Shown: piece by piece, positions 10,322 to 18,210 of the stretch | How the letters are laid out: each line of letters starts with the position of its first letter | How positions within the stretch are numbered: the stretch's first letter is position 1 | From: Capsulimonas corticalis | GTDB taxonomy: Bacteria; Armatimonadota; Armatimonadia; Armatimonadales; Capsulimonadaceae | Direction of reading: 5' to 3' | DNA: 64,000 nt | NCBI RefSeq assembly: GCF_003574315.2 | Contig: NZ_AP025739.1 | Coordinates: 7,006,001-7,070,000 of the forward strand | Translations under genes and position numbers: made by a program | The notes under the pieces: model-generated | Told to the model about the DNA's origin: nothing | Databases searched by the model: none | The model's input: only the letters and a program-made list of their open reading frames with translations

Positions 10322-10951
10322 TTAAACTATACGCCTTAAAGCTGGAACAATCAGGTCGTGACTTAGTCCCTGTGTGTGTCTAGCGGACGAATCTTCGGTA
10401 GCCCGACTGTGAACAACCAGCCCACTTGCAGTATTTACGAAGAAGTGTGTATTTGACATAAGTGTTGCAAAGCGCCCTTTGAATAGGGACAAATCGTCCG
10501 AATGTGATCCCCATACGTACCAAATCCATGGAAATATATTAGTCTCCGAAGGACAAACTTTGGCGGTAGAATGGATTTTAATTCGTTTAATCGCCATCTC
10601 AAGATCAGGGTTGCATAGATAGAAGAGATTTAATATTTGAATATAAGCATTCGCGGGAGGCGTTTTTGCGGCTAAAACGTATGCTTTTCGAACAATGCTC
10701 CTTACATTCGGAATTAGCTTGTCGCCACCGAGGTCAATTGGCTGCAACCCGCTCTTGGAAGCGTATAGCGGGCGAGCAGAACCTGGGTTCTTCCCAACAA
10801 CAGCGCCAATACACACATCCTGTTGGCTTGGCGCGCCAATGGGATCAAGATACACACGCGTGTCATATCTGAATGTGTCCGATCCGACCTGCTCAAATGA
10901 CGCCCAGTCCTTATATCCGCTAGATTTCAATGTATTCTCCTCAATTTCCAC
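10322..10951 (-). CDS. DUF1643-like protein (weak match), island operon
   Basis: The product has 209 residues and no certain assignment. Three features recall DUF1643 proteins: an early KNPGSARP loop (about 54-61) where that family has NPSTAD, a central ILNLFYLCNPDLE segment (about 105-117) like their VNLFALR-DP core, and a later IWYVWGSHSDD (about 143-153) like their WG-x-H motif. DUF1643 has no settled function. The start lies inside the last codons of the upstream gene (11-bp overlap), which indicates translational coupling in the NERD operon. The function remains unknown, and the DUF1643 link needs a profile search. Confidence 0.6.
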   Translation of the reverse strand: MEIEENTLKSSGYKDWASFEQVGSDTFRYDTRVYLDPIGAPSQQDVCIGAVVGKNPGSARPLYASKSGLQPIDLGGDKLIPNVRSIVRKAYVLAAKTPPANAYIQILNLFYLCNPDLEMAIKRIKIHSTAKVCPSETNIFPWIWYVWGSHSDDLSLFKGRFATLMSNTHFFVNTASGLVVHSRATEDSSARHTQGLSHDLIVPALRRIV

Positions 10952-11258
10952 ACACCACCAAATTATCGCTTACGACTCTTCTCTTAATCTCATCGAACAT
11001 CTTCACATGGTCGAATGCGAACATCTCCCACTGATAATTGGCTCGGTACCGTTTGGCAGCTCCATACAGCCGCTCCCAGCTAAAAACCCCTCTGACGAGC
11101 ACTTCGCGAGGAACTTCGTGGAAGACATCCGCCAAGTCAGCCGCCTGGCGAGCTTGCCCTATTCCATCCAAGTGACGTATCGCGATAAGCGCCAGGCTCA
11201 ACATCTCGGTGAAAAGTGCGCGTTGGTTCTGGGATGGTTGTGACGTTTGCTCGGTCAT
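10941..11258 (-). CDS. Small helical protein of unknown function, NERD operon
   Basis: I do not recognise this 105-residue protein. The frame stays open further upstream inside the NERD gene, but the ATG at 11258 is preferred: a GGTAGGAG ribosome-binding site sits just before it, the NERD stop lies 5 bp upstream, and the sequence from there is uniformly helix-like. Visible features are a Leu/Ala-rich amphipathic region (about 15-50) with LADVFHEVP, then an aromatic-rich region with FSWERLYGAAKRY and YQWEMFAFDH. There is no signal peptide or zinc motif. It overlaps the next gene by 11 bp. A partner or regulator of the neighbouring nucleases is possible. Confidence 0.65.
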   Translation of the reverse strand: MTEQTSQPSQNQRALFTEMLSLALIAIRHLDGIGQARQAADLADVFHEVPREVLVRGVFSWERLYGAAKRYRANYQWEMFAFDHVKMFDEIKRRVVSDNLVVCGN

Positions 11259-11262
11259 TCTC

Positions 11263-12243
11263 CTACCCCACCCTGTTCTCAAAAAACAGAAGCGATCCGT
11301 CGCATTCACCACAATCCGCCCAGAATTTCGGCCCACTCTTCCTGAGCTTGGCCTTACTTCCACAAGCTGAGCATATGACCTTGATCGGCGTGTTGCCTTC
11401 GCATCCTCCGCACTTGAAATAGTAACCATATCGCCCATATTCAACTGTGATATCGGCGGAGGCGCAATGCCGACAGGCATGGCCGCTGGCCGCTGCTGCC
11501 ATGTCCGTTGGTGGCGTCGCCACCGTCACCGCCGTCGTCGGCATGGAATATTCCACTGCTTGCGCTTCTACTGGCACAGGCTCGGGATTGGTCGCGCCTG
11601 GCTTGTGCTTCGCCAGCAGGAAAATCCTAATCCTATCGACATCGGCGACTGACAGCGTGTAGGACGTGTCGGATTTGAAATTGAGTGGGCTTGAATCTTT
11701 GCGATGCTGTGCGACAAGTTGCTTCACGCGCTCCGAGATTTGATCAGCTTTCATTACTTCTGGCAGCGGATTTTTCTTGGTACGCTGAATCACACCTTCA
11801 TCAGAGATAGCGACCAACAAATCGATAGGCATCGCGCCGAACCGCACCTGCAGCAGACCGAGGATTTTGCCAACAAGGTCTGGGGCATGATCGTCCAAGA
11901 GTCTTCGGAGAAGATCAGCCTGGCGCTTCGCCTGAAGCACTGGCGACGCCATCCCTCGGTCTCGCCCATCCCAATATCGGCTCCATTCCTCGCGCTCATT
12001 GATCTTCACGCGACTCGTGACACTCTTACTCTCGATAATGACCATGCCCCAGCGGTGCAGGATCAAGTGATCGATCTGCGCGATTTCGCCGTTGCGCTCC
12101 ACGCGAAGATCGTTGAAGACCAGGACATCGGGGGCTTCGGCGAAAGCGCGGCGCAGGTAAAACGCCATTTGTTCTTCAGCGCGACGACCAGCTTTGGAGA
12201 GGGCGTCGGTAGCGGTTGAGGGATCGGGGTCTTTGAGGATCAT
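11263..12243 (-). CDS. NERD-domain nuclease with C-terminal zinc ribbons
   Basis: The 326-residue protein starts with a NERD (nuclease-related, PD-(D/E)xK-like) domain at about 20-130. It contains the conserved pattern NGEIAQIDHLI (D in QIDH) followed by IIESKS (E-x-K), and then a charged helix. The C-terminus (about 255-326) carries two Cys4 zinc ribbons: CRHC...CGGC, then CSAC...CGEC, resembling topoisomerase-type zinc fingers that bind nucleic acid. NERD proteins are predicted DNA-processing enzymes and some act in defence. It is the first gene of a minus-strand operon (NERD, 105-aa protein, DUF1643-like, EEP nuclease) with overlaps or gaps below 20 bp. Confidence 0.88.
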   Translation of the reverse strand: MILKDPDPSTATDALSKAGRRAEEQMAFYLRRAFAEAPDVLVFNDLRVERNGEIAQIDHLILHRWGMVIIESKSVTSRVKINEREEWSRYWDGRDRGMASPVLQAKRQADLLRRLLDDHAPDLVGKILGLLQVRFGAMPIDLLVAISDEGVIQRTKKNPLPEVMKADQISERVKQLVAQHRKDSSPLNFKSDTSYTLSVADVDRIRIFLLAKHKPGATNPEPVPVEAQAVEYSMPTTAVTVATPPTDMAAAASGHACRHCASADITVEYGRYGYYFKCGGCEGNTPIKVICSACGSKAKLRKSGPKFWADCGECDGSLLFFENRVG

Positions 12244-12746
12244 CGTTTGGTTCTTCGAGGTTGATTGGTGATAGGATTATACCTTGGAGGCGTGGGCGCG
12301 CAGGAATTCGTTTTGGCTGATGCGGATGAGAAATTTTGTGTCATTGCCATTTGAAGCCGTTACACCTATGGGTCCCATACGTACGGAATTTTGACAGATA
12401 ACGAGGGGGTGGGTCGTTGAAAAAGGTACTACTAAGGAATTGGTTGCGTGACGGGGTATGGATGCCTTAATGGGTGTCTGGGAGAGGCAGATGTCTGCGT
12501 TTTTGAATTTTAGTAGGGGGTGGTCTTGGATTTTATCGATTCTTGGGATGGAGAGGCCGTTTTTGAAAATTATATTATATGGAATTTTTGAATTTCGAGG
12601 GATGTAGAGTCGATTAATTTTGACCTCGCAATTAACGGGGGGGGGCGTTCTCTAATACGAAATCACCATGGCCGAAGTTATCCATTGAGTTTCTGCGAAA
12701 CGGATTGTGATCTTCGTCGTGAAGCGGCGGGCGTGGAGGCCCCATC
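12244..12746. other. Gene-free stretch upstream of the NERD operon
   Basis: No convincing gene is visible on either strand. The part from about 12350 to 12660 is locally AT- and G-rich and includes a G9 run near 12641, unlike the coding sequence around it. It should hold the promoter of the minus-strand NERD operon and it leads into the inverted-repeat element starting at 12747. It may be degenerate sequence left by past insertions. Confidence 0.5.
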
Positions 12747-13169
12747 TACTCTAAAACTGTCGGCTGAATATCACTAATCGGCGCTGCCGAAGCTGATACG
12801 AGGCCAACAGGCTCACAGAGACACTAATTCGCGTTTCTACTCTAAAAACGACAGCTGATAATCACTAATCGGGAAGCAAACTGTCGGGTGAAAATCACTA
12901 ATCGGCAGCCTTGCGCCTACAAGGTTGGTCCACGAAGCTCGTTATCGCGCCTACACGCCCATTTTCGGGGCGATTAGTGATTATGCGCTGTTGATTCGAC
13001 CATTATTAGTGATATTCAGCCAACAGATTCGCGCTCATGGGAGCGAAAATGGGCGAATTCGGCCCGAGATTGCCATCAATATTGCATTTGCGGCAACACG
13101 ATTTTATTAGTGATTATGAGCTGTCGATTCGCCGACGATTAGTGATTATGAGGCGACACTTTTAGAGTA
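12747..13169. mobile_element. 423-bp element with terminal inverted repeats and seven iterated sites
   Basis: The outer ends are inverted copies: TACTCTAAAA at 12747-12756 and TTTTAGAGTA at 13160-13169, each continuing inward into a TGTCG-x-CT...AATCACTAATCG unit (about 37 bp of imperfect inverted repeat). The unit recurs inside: forward at about 12757-12781, 12848-12872 and 12881-12905, then reversed at about 12971-12998, 13005-13031, 13106-13131 and 13136-13160. A second TCTACTCTAAAA starts at 12836. Three forward and four reversed sites around a ~65-bp centre resemble the multi-site ends of Tn7/TniA-class transposons drawn together, or a MITE derived from one. No transposase and no clear target duplication are visible. 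A 61-codon ORF inside looks spurious. Confidence 0.7.
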
Positions 13170-13448
13170 AAAACCCGAAAACAGCCCTTTTTGAGACGTG
13201 TCCAGATCAGGCGTTCGGGCACCCGCGGTCGAGGTTGCATTTGGTATGCACACCGCGCAGGACCGCATGTTCGTTGTGATAAGCTTGCCAGGCAGTAACC
13301 AGGCGTCGTCGGGCTGGACTGGATCGATTGGATCGGGATGGATAGAGCGGAATGACGCCAGGAGGCGGCAGAAGGGGTCTACGTGGTCGACATGGAGCAA
13401 CTGGCCAGGCACGATGGCCTGATCGCAGATCGCGCAATGGGTGGGCAT
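13146..13448 (-). CDS. Possible small zinc-binding protein, 3' end overlapped by the repeat element
   Basis: A 100-codon frame starting at ATG 13448 encodes CAIC near residue 5, then a HVDH motif, a single Cys, and CAVC near residue 64. This suggests a Cys/His zinc site of an HNH- or zinc-ribbon-like kind. The frame ends inside the inverted repeat (stop at 13146-13148), so the last ~8 residues derive from the mobile element and the natural C-terminus is probably lost. I do not recognise the family. It may be a truncated remnant. Confidence 0.35.
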   Translation of the reverse strand: MPTHCAICDQAIVPGQLLHVDHVDPFCRLLASFRSIHPDPIDPVQPDDAWLLPGKLITTNMRSCAVCIPNATSTAGARTPDLDTSQKGLFSGFYSKSVAS

Positions 13449-13535
13449 GGGGGTGATGCAGCGGAAATGATACATCTGATCGCCGACTTTGGAACGGGCA
13501 GTATCGGAAAGCTTACGGTGCTCGGTTTTGGCAGA

Positions 13536-13787
13536 TCAATGGCAATTGGCTAGGCCGAAATAAAATCGTTTGTCTTCGGGGCCGACGTACGCGGCAAAAA
13601 CTCGATGGCTGCCTTGGGTCTCGGTGGTAAGGCGCGCGACCTCGCCGTGGCTGTAAAACCATTCCGCATGTGTATGGTGGCGCATCAGGTCGGCGACGAG
13701 CCGCGCCGCAAAACCCGTTAATTCATCGCGCTCAACAAATCCATCTTCATCCAGCAATATTTCGGCGGCGCGCTTCGCCTCCGCCAT
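13536..13787 (-). CDS. Small hypothetical protein
   Basis: This 83-residue protein is not recognised. The ATG at 13787 is preferred over an upstream TTG. The sequence is soluble, starting with an acidic/Ala-rich helix (MAEAKRAAEILLDEDGF) and containing HHTHAEW and RFYFGLANCH near the C-terminus. Codon use looks normal for the window. It lies alone between the repeat element and the DUF4238 gene. There is no visible domain and no firm operon partner. Confidence 0.4.
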   Translation of the reverse strand: MAEAKRAAEILLDEDGFVERDELTGFAARLVADLMRHHTHAEWFYSHGEVARLTTETQGSHRVFAAYVGPEDKRFYFGLANCH

Positions 13788-13972
13788 CGATCCCCATACT
13801 CTTCCGCCCAAGTCGTGTTTTCATCCAATTTCTCCTCGCGATTGTGCTCGCGTGGAGATTTCTTCTGAGGCGGCGGGCGCGGGACCTATTGCTCACATAG
13901 CTTTATTTTTCGAATGGTAATCGTGTTGTCAATTCGGTACGAACATGCGACGTATGGTGTAGAATTGCTTGT

Positions 13973-15058
13973 ATGACTGAAGCACGCAATCATCATGTGG
14001 TACCCCGCTTATATTTAGCAGGATTTTGTGAGGACGAACGTGGGAAATATATTTATGAATACTCCACGGAGAAAACCTACTCACCTCCCACTAGGCTCGG
14101 TAGACAATATGACAAAAACCCGCAGCATTTGTCGATCAAGGGCGCAGCGGGGATTATTCGCGACGAATACAGCTTCACAAATGTTGACGGCACGGTCAAT
14201 CTTTCAAAAGTCGAAGAGCGCCTGGCACGGCTCGAAGATTACAGCACAACTATCGTCAAAATTCTTCAGGGCCAGCGGAATTCGACCAATAAGCGCTCGC
14301 TATCTCCACTATCGATCTACCAAAAAGCCACGTTTTCCGTTTACATTAATCTTATGGTTTTTCGAACACCTCATGGAAGAGCAATGGGCGAGCAACTCTG
14401 GCGAGAGAACCATCTACAAACGGCCTTTGAGCAGCACCGCAGCGCTATGGCCGAAATGCGTGATTTTATCACGGAAAAAAATATTGATCCGTCAGGCAGA
14501 TTCGACCACCTAATATTAGAGTTCGAGAAGCACAGGCATAGTATTGGCCATAAGGGTCCAAGCTACAACACATTGAGCAATGAACTAATGATAATTCGCG
14601 GATTACCTCCTGGCACTGTTGCTGATTTCTTGCAATTTTCCGACGGATTATCTGGAGATTCACTGCCCGATTTCGTACGTACATCAAATATCGTCAACAA
14701 CATTCATTTCAACACGAAGTTATTTCGAAGAATGAGATGGACGTATTTGATGGTTCCGTCAGGCTCGGTGTTTGTAACAAGCGACAGTCCTGTCGCTTGC
14801 CTGCGAAATGTTCCACTGTGGCATTCGCAAGCGGAATTGACTTTTCCAGTCTCAAAAACGGTGGCGATATATTGCTCATGGCATCAGGACTTGCCTGAGG
14901 GATATCTCATAGCAAAGCCTGATGTTGTTGGGGAGATCAATCGCCGCACTATGTCAAACGCAAACATGTGGGTATTCGCGTCGCGCGATTCACAAGGCAT
15001 CGTGGATGCGATTGCGCTGCGCCATCGCCCACAGTATTCAATTTACGAACGACTGTAG
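13973..15058 (+). CDS. DUF4238 domain-containing protein
   Basis: The 361-residue protein opens with the DUF4238 signature NHHVVPRLYLAGF (7-19). It continues with the family pattern of a middle helical region (LSIYQKATFSVYINLMVFRTP) and a late VFVTSDSPVA segment (about 264-273) where DUF4238 proteins have a conserved TSDNP-like motif. Function is not established; members are frequent in defence islands and prophages, and the HHxxP start suggests a metal-dependent enzyme. It starts 160 bp downstream of a divergently arranged small gene and ends 32 bp before the Shedu-like nuclease, so the two are probably co-transcribed. Confidence 0.8.
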   Translation: MTEARNHHVVPRLYLAGFCEDERGKYIYEYSTEKTYSPPTRLGRQYDKNPQHLSIKGAAGIIRDEYSFTNVDGTVNLSKVEERLARLEDYSTTIVKILQGQRNSTNKRSLSPLSIYQKATFSVYINLMVFRTPHGRAMGEQLWRENHLQTAFEQHRSAMAEMRDFITEKNIDPSGRFDHLILEFEKHRHSIGHKGPSYNTLSNELMIIRGLPPGTVADFLQFSDGLSGDSLPDFVRTSNIVNNIHFNTKLFRRMRWTYLMVPSGSVFVTSDSPVACLRNVPLWHSQAELTFPVSKTVAIYCSWHQDLPEGYLIAKPDVVGEINRRTMSNANMWVFASRDSQGIVDAIALRHRPQYSIYERL

Positions 15059-15090
15059 CGTGTAATGCCAACGACAGGTACAATAATGCC

Positions 15091-15966
15091 ATGTCAAACA
15101 AGCCAACATATAAAGGAATGAGTCGGGAAGCATACCTCGATATCGTCAATACGGAGTGGGAAGCATTCAAAAACAACCCTGATTTTGACGATGAAAGGAA
15201 TGTTCAAAATTTCCTAGAGAAATATCCCTGTCTTATACCGTGTCCTTTCGGAACAAGTGGGCCGAATAATCACGGTCCATACCCGTTCGCTGTAATCACT
15301 CAGCCTGTTTTACCGTCATTTACGAAAAAAGTCCCAGACTTCATGTGGATCACGTCCAATAGTGATTTCGTTCATCCTACTCTAATAGAGTTAGAATCAC
15401 CTAAGAAGAAATGGTTTAATCTGGACGGCACTCCGACTGCTGATTTCACCCAAGCATATGATCAAATATCAACTTGGATGGCATGGTTCGAAAACCCGCT
15501 CAACAAGGCTCAATTTGCCGAATACTACCATTTGCCTGATTATTTCCGAGAAAAGCGCATTATGCGGCCAAATTATGTCTTAATTTATGGCAGGCGCGAC
15601 GAGGCGACGCGTACGAGGGAATTAGCAGAAAAACGTGCCATGATGATACGTCCTGGCGAAATACACATGAGTTATGATCGTCTTGGTCCGTCACTAGATG
15701 CGATGGGCTTCATCTGTTCTAAAGTGGATAAAGATGGATATGTAGCTCAGTACATCCCGCCTACTATTACGCCAGACCCTTGGAACGCCCCGAAAATGAG
15801 CGTTCATCGATTTAAAGATGATGCTGTCCGTCAATCACCTCATTTCAACGCACAGGGCGCTGTAGATTTAATTGAAGCGTTCAAGTATTGGGATGAAGAA
15901 GCAAAAAAAGCTCAGGGACCGCATATGACGAATTCGAACGGAATCACCCCGTGGCCCATCCGCTAA
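15091..15966 (+). CDS. Shedu-like (DUF4263) nuclease-domain protein
   Basis: The ATG at 15091 gives 291 residues; the open frame extends upstream into the previous gene but that part is not protein-like. A helical segment NVQNFLEKYPCLIP (about 37-50) matches the FLE-x-NP-W-like helix preceding Shedu nuclease cores. It is followed by KVPDFMW (about 81-87) and TLIELESPKKKWF (about 99-111), which fits the PD...(D/E)xK order of DUF4263. The residue expected to be the catalytic Lys is Glu here (ELE), with Lys residues a few positions later, so activity is uncertain. Shedu proteins are single- or two-gene antiphage nucleases. The DUF4238 gene directly upstream is the likely operon partner. Confidence 0.6.
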   Translation: MSNKPTYKGMSREAYLDIVNTEWEAFKNNPDFDDERNVQNFLEKYPCLIPCPFGTSGPNNHGPYPFAVITQPVLPSFTKKVPDFMWITSNSDFVHPTLIELESPKKKWFNLDGTPTADFTQAYDQISTWMAWFENPLNKAQFAEYYHLPDYFREKRIMRPNYVLIYGRRDEATRTRELAEKRAMMIRPGEIHMSYDRLGPSLDAMGFICSKVDKDGYVAQYIPPTITPDPWNAPKMSVHRFKDDAVRQSPHFNAQGAVDLIEAFKYWDEEAKKAQGPHMTNSNGITPWPIR

Positions 15967-16096
15967 ATTTATCGTGCTACGACAGATATAGACGGGCTCT
16001 GCCGTAGCCATGATACACAAGCCTGACTGACACAGACCTCGACAACCAACGTGCCTGATTGATGCTGATAATGGTCGTCGAGGTCTCTCCCATGGC

Positions 16097-17095
16097 CTAT
16101 TGTTGCCTTCGCCTACTTGATCGTCGGCGATTTACCATAAATTCAGCCCGCTGCCCTGTTGGTTTCGTGGCAGCCTGAGGCTCTTGATCCGTATGGCTAC
16201 TCAGCGCTGCGTATTTCGACATCAATTTATTCTGAACTTCGCCGTGGTGCAGATATCGAAACGTAGTTTCCGTGATGCTGTGGCCGAGCGCCGACTGTAT
16301 AGCCTTGATCGGCGCGCCATTCTCCATCATACGTGTTGCGAAGGCATGGCGCAGGCTATGGCACTTAATATTTGGCTGATCGGCAAGGTCTGCAAGAGCC
16401 TTGATTTCCTCAACTGTCTTACATAGACTTTGATATCCAATGCGTCGGCCACGGTCGTACATGAAGAGAAACGGTAATTTGCAGTCAGGTTCACGCAATG
16501 CCAACCACTCAGAGAGAGCTGCGATGCATTCCGCTGGAGGAAAGAGCTGGCGCGACTTACTGCCCTTCCCTGAGGCGACGAGTAACGATTTGTTGGCGAT
16601 ATTGACGTGCCCCACCTCCAAATCCAGAAGTTCCTGAGCGCGCAGTCCAGAATAGATCAAAACCGACAGCAAAGCTCGGTTCAACGCCTTCTTGCGTGGA
16701 TGTCTAATGCGCTCTACAGCCTGTAACAGTCGTTCGACCTCCTCTGTGGAAACAGTAAGACGTTGAGCGGCATCTCTCTTTGGCATGGTCAGTGTGGCTG
16801 TGGGATTCGATTGGATCGCGCCGTTCGCCACGAGAAAATGCCCCAGTGCCTTGATAGGTGCGAAAGCTCCACGGATTGTTCGCGGGCGACATCCCCTGCC
16901 ACTCAGAGTGTACTGGTAGCGTCGCAACACAGTAGGGTCGAAGACGGAAAGGTCGGGATCGGGATACCCGTTCTCATTCAGCCAAGCCAGCATGTGACGC
17001 AGCCATGCTGCGTATGATTTGCAAGTAGCCTTGGCATGGCCCTTTTCGACAGAAATGTAGTTGAGATAATCTGAGACGGCGTCTTGCAGTTTCAT
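16097..17095 (-). CDS. Tyrosine recombinase / integrase
   Basis: The 332-residue protein has an N-terminal SAM-like core-binding domain (about 1-95) and a complete tyrosine-recombinase catalytic domain: R152 (SGLRAQEL), K180 (GKGSK), H246-x-x-R249 (HSLRHAF), H272 (LGHS) and nucleophile Y281 (FRYLH). It lacks an extra arm-binding domain and looks XerC/D-like in layout. The gene starts 132 bp from the 3' end of tRNA-Val and reads away from it, the usual arrangement for an island integrated at a tRNA 3' end. The defence genes to its left are then the likely cargo. Confidence 0.93.
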   Translation of the reverse strand: MKLQDAVSDYLNYISVEKGHAKATCKSYAAWLRHMLAWLNENGYPDPDLSVFDPTVLRRYQYTLSGRGCRPRTIRGAFAPIKALGHFLVANGAIQSNPTATLTMPKRDAAQRLTVSTEEVERLLQAVERIRHPRKKALNRALLSVLIYSGLRAQELLDLEVGHVNIANKSLLVASGKGSKSRQLFPPAECIAALSEWLALREPDCKLPFLFMYDRGRRIGYQSLCKTVEEIKALADLADQPNIKCHSLRHAFATRMMENGAPIKAIQSALGHSITETTFRYLHHGEVQNKLMSKYAALSSHTDQEPQAATKPTGQRAEFMVNRRRSSRRRQQ

Positions 17096-17180
17096 GTAAC
17101 GCTGATTCCTTCCGAGAGTGGAGTGAAACAGCCGAACACGAAATCACGCAAGATGGAAGCGTTGAGTGTGGGAGAATTGA

Positions 17181-17218
17181 CTTGCAAGGTATGAATAGAG
17201 TGATTCATACCTTGCAAG
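17181..17218. repeat. Perfect 16-bp inverted repeat with 6-bp spacer between integrase and tRNA
   Basis: CTTGCAAGGTATGAAT (17181-17196) is followed by a 6-bp spacer (17197-17202) and the exact reverse complement (17203-17218). The geometry, long arms around a 6-bp centre, is that of a tyrosine-recombinase core site. It lies 86 bp upstream of the integrase start and 9 bp beyond the tRNA CCA. A transcription terminator for the tRNA is the alternative, but no T-run follows on the tRNA strand. Confidence 0.75.
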
Positions 17219-17226
17219 ATCGATCT

Positions 17227-17301
17227 TGGTGGGCGATGAGGGATTCGAACCCCCGACCTCCTCGATGTGAACGAGGCGCTCTACCACTAAGCTAATCGCC
17301 C
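17227..17301 (-). tRNA. tRNA-Val (anticodon CAC), CCA encoded
   Basis: On the minus strand the sequence folds as a standard tRNA: acceptor GGGCGAT paired with ATCGCCC, a D-arm with AGTGGTAGAG, anticodon stem CCTCG/CGAGG around loop TTCACAT (anticodon CAC, reading GUG), and T-arm with GGTTCGAATCC. The discriminator A and CCA are encoded (17230-17227). The 3' end points towards the integrase gene, making this the probable integration site of the defence island. Confidence 0.97.
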
Positions 17302-17653
17302 AAGAGCGATTACGATGGGCTTATTATACTGGGCGCTCGCCATGGATGTCAAGAGGCGGATGGCGATGGTTATGGTTTCATTATCGATTTTGAAGCGTCT
17401 TTCGGGCAAGGAGAAACGCAGTCCTGGCTTGGGGTATTCCACTGTCGCAAGTCGCTAACGATTTCTGCATACCAGTGGCGTCGCTTCTACGAGGTAAACT
17501 GATTTCATCCGCTGATTTTAATTCCCAGATGATGTGGTAACACAAACCGAGGTTACGCTGGAGTACTACGGCGAGGAGTTTCCGCTTGTGGAGCGGCAAA
17601 TGCTGATGCGTGATCGCGCCGTACCGGGACTGGATGTAAAAAACAGGACAACC
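17302..17653. other. Gap between tRNA and first gene of the small-gene array
   Basis: This interval should hold the tRNA promoter (upstream on the minus strand). I see no convincing gene. Short frames exist on both strands (for example from 17534 into the next gene), but the translated sequence before 17654 is not protein-like. Confidence 0.5.
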
Positions 17654-18178
17654 ATGGACCAAGATTTCGATCAACGATGGCGAGCGGCCGCCACACCGTT
17701 CGATGGCGTCACGATCTATTCTGCGGGCTGCGCACCTCTGGCCGAATTGCGATATACGTTGAACGCTGTGTTCAACATTTTGCGTGAACAGAGCCCAAAC
17801 GCTGAACTCTTTAATTTATCGGACTGGCATGAGCATGACGGTTATGTTAACGAGGCTACCCCTAGTTCATGGAACGAGCTTCAGTCTTACCTGATCTCAA
17901 CAGATGCGCTTAAAGGTCTGAGCACTGGCGAGACCTACGTGCGCATCGCTATCTTCAGCAAGCACCGTGATTTTCTCTTGCGCGTGTACATTCCCGACGC
18001 GTACGACAATCCGCACTTCGGCTATGACGATCCAAACCTCGTTGATTGCGGTATCTTCGACTTCACCAGCACAGAGCCGTTGGCGCTAAGAATTAGAGAT
18101 GCGGCGATGGATGCTGGCGCAAGCGACATTCGGATGATGCCTGCAAAGGAATTCTTTGACAAAGGTTATGGTGGCTGA
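17654..18178 (+). CDS. Hypothetical protein, immunity-like setting
   Basis: The product has 174 residues starting at ATG 17654, which has CAGGACAACC upstream; the frame is open 120 bp further but an AGGA-spaced ATG is preferred. It is soluble and mixed alpha/beta, with aromatic-rich segments LFNLSDWHEHDG and RVYIPDAYDNPHFGYDDPN and no signal peptide or cysteine motif. I do not recognise the family. It leads a run of small same-strand genes that includes an ankyrin protein, a context typical of orphan immunity proteins, but nothing in the sequence proves that role. Confidence 0.6.
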   Translation: MDQDFDQRWRAAATPFDGVTIYSAGCAPLAELRYTLNAVFNILREQSPNAELFNLSDWHEHDGYVNEATPSSWNELQSYLISTDALKGLSTGETYVRIAIFSKHRDFLLRVYIPDAYDNPHFGYDDPNLVDCGIFDFTSTEPLALRIRDAAMDAGASDIRMMPAKEFFDKGYGG

Positions 18179-18210
18179 CTGCGGTCAGGATTCGTAATGA
18201 ATGAAAAACG

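Noticed and set aside
12925-13110. 61-codon ORF inside the repeat element
   Set aside because: It is built from the iterated sites themselves and lacks a ribosome-binding site.
12747-13169. CRISPR array reading of the repeated ~22-bp units
   Set aside because: Units occur in both orientations with irregular spacing and there are no Cas genes, so a transposon-end or protein-binding array fits better.
17381-17674. 97-codon minus-strand ORF after the tRNA
   Set aside because: No ribosome site, no domain, and it overlaps the start of a better supported plus-strand gene.
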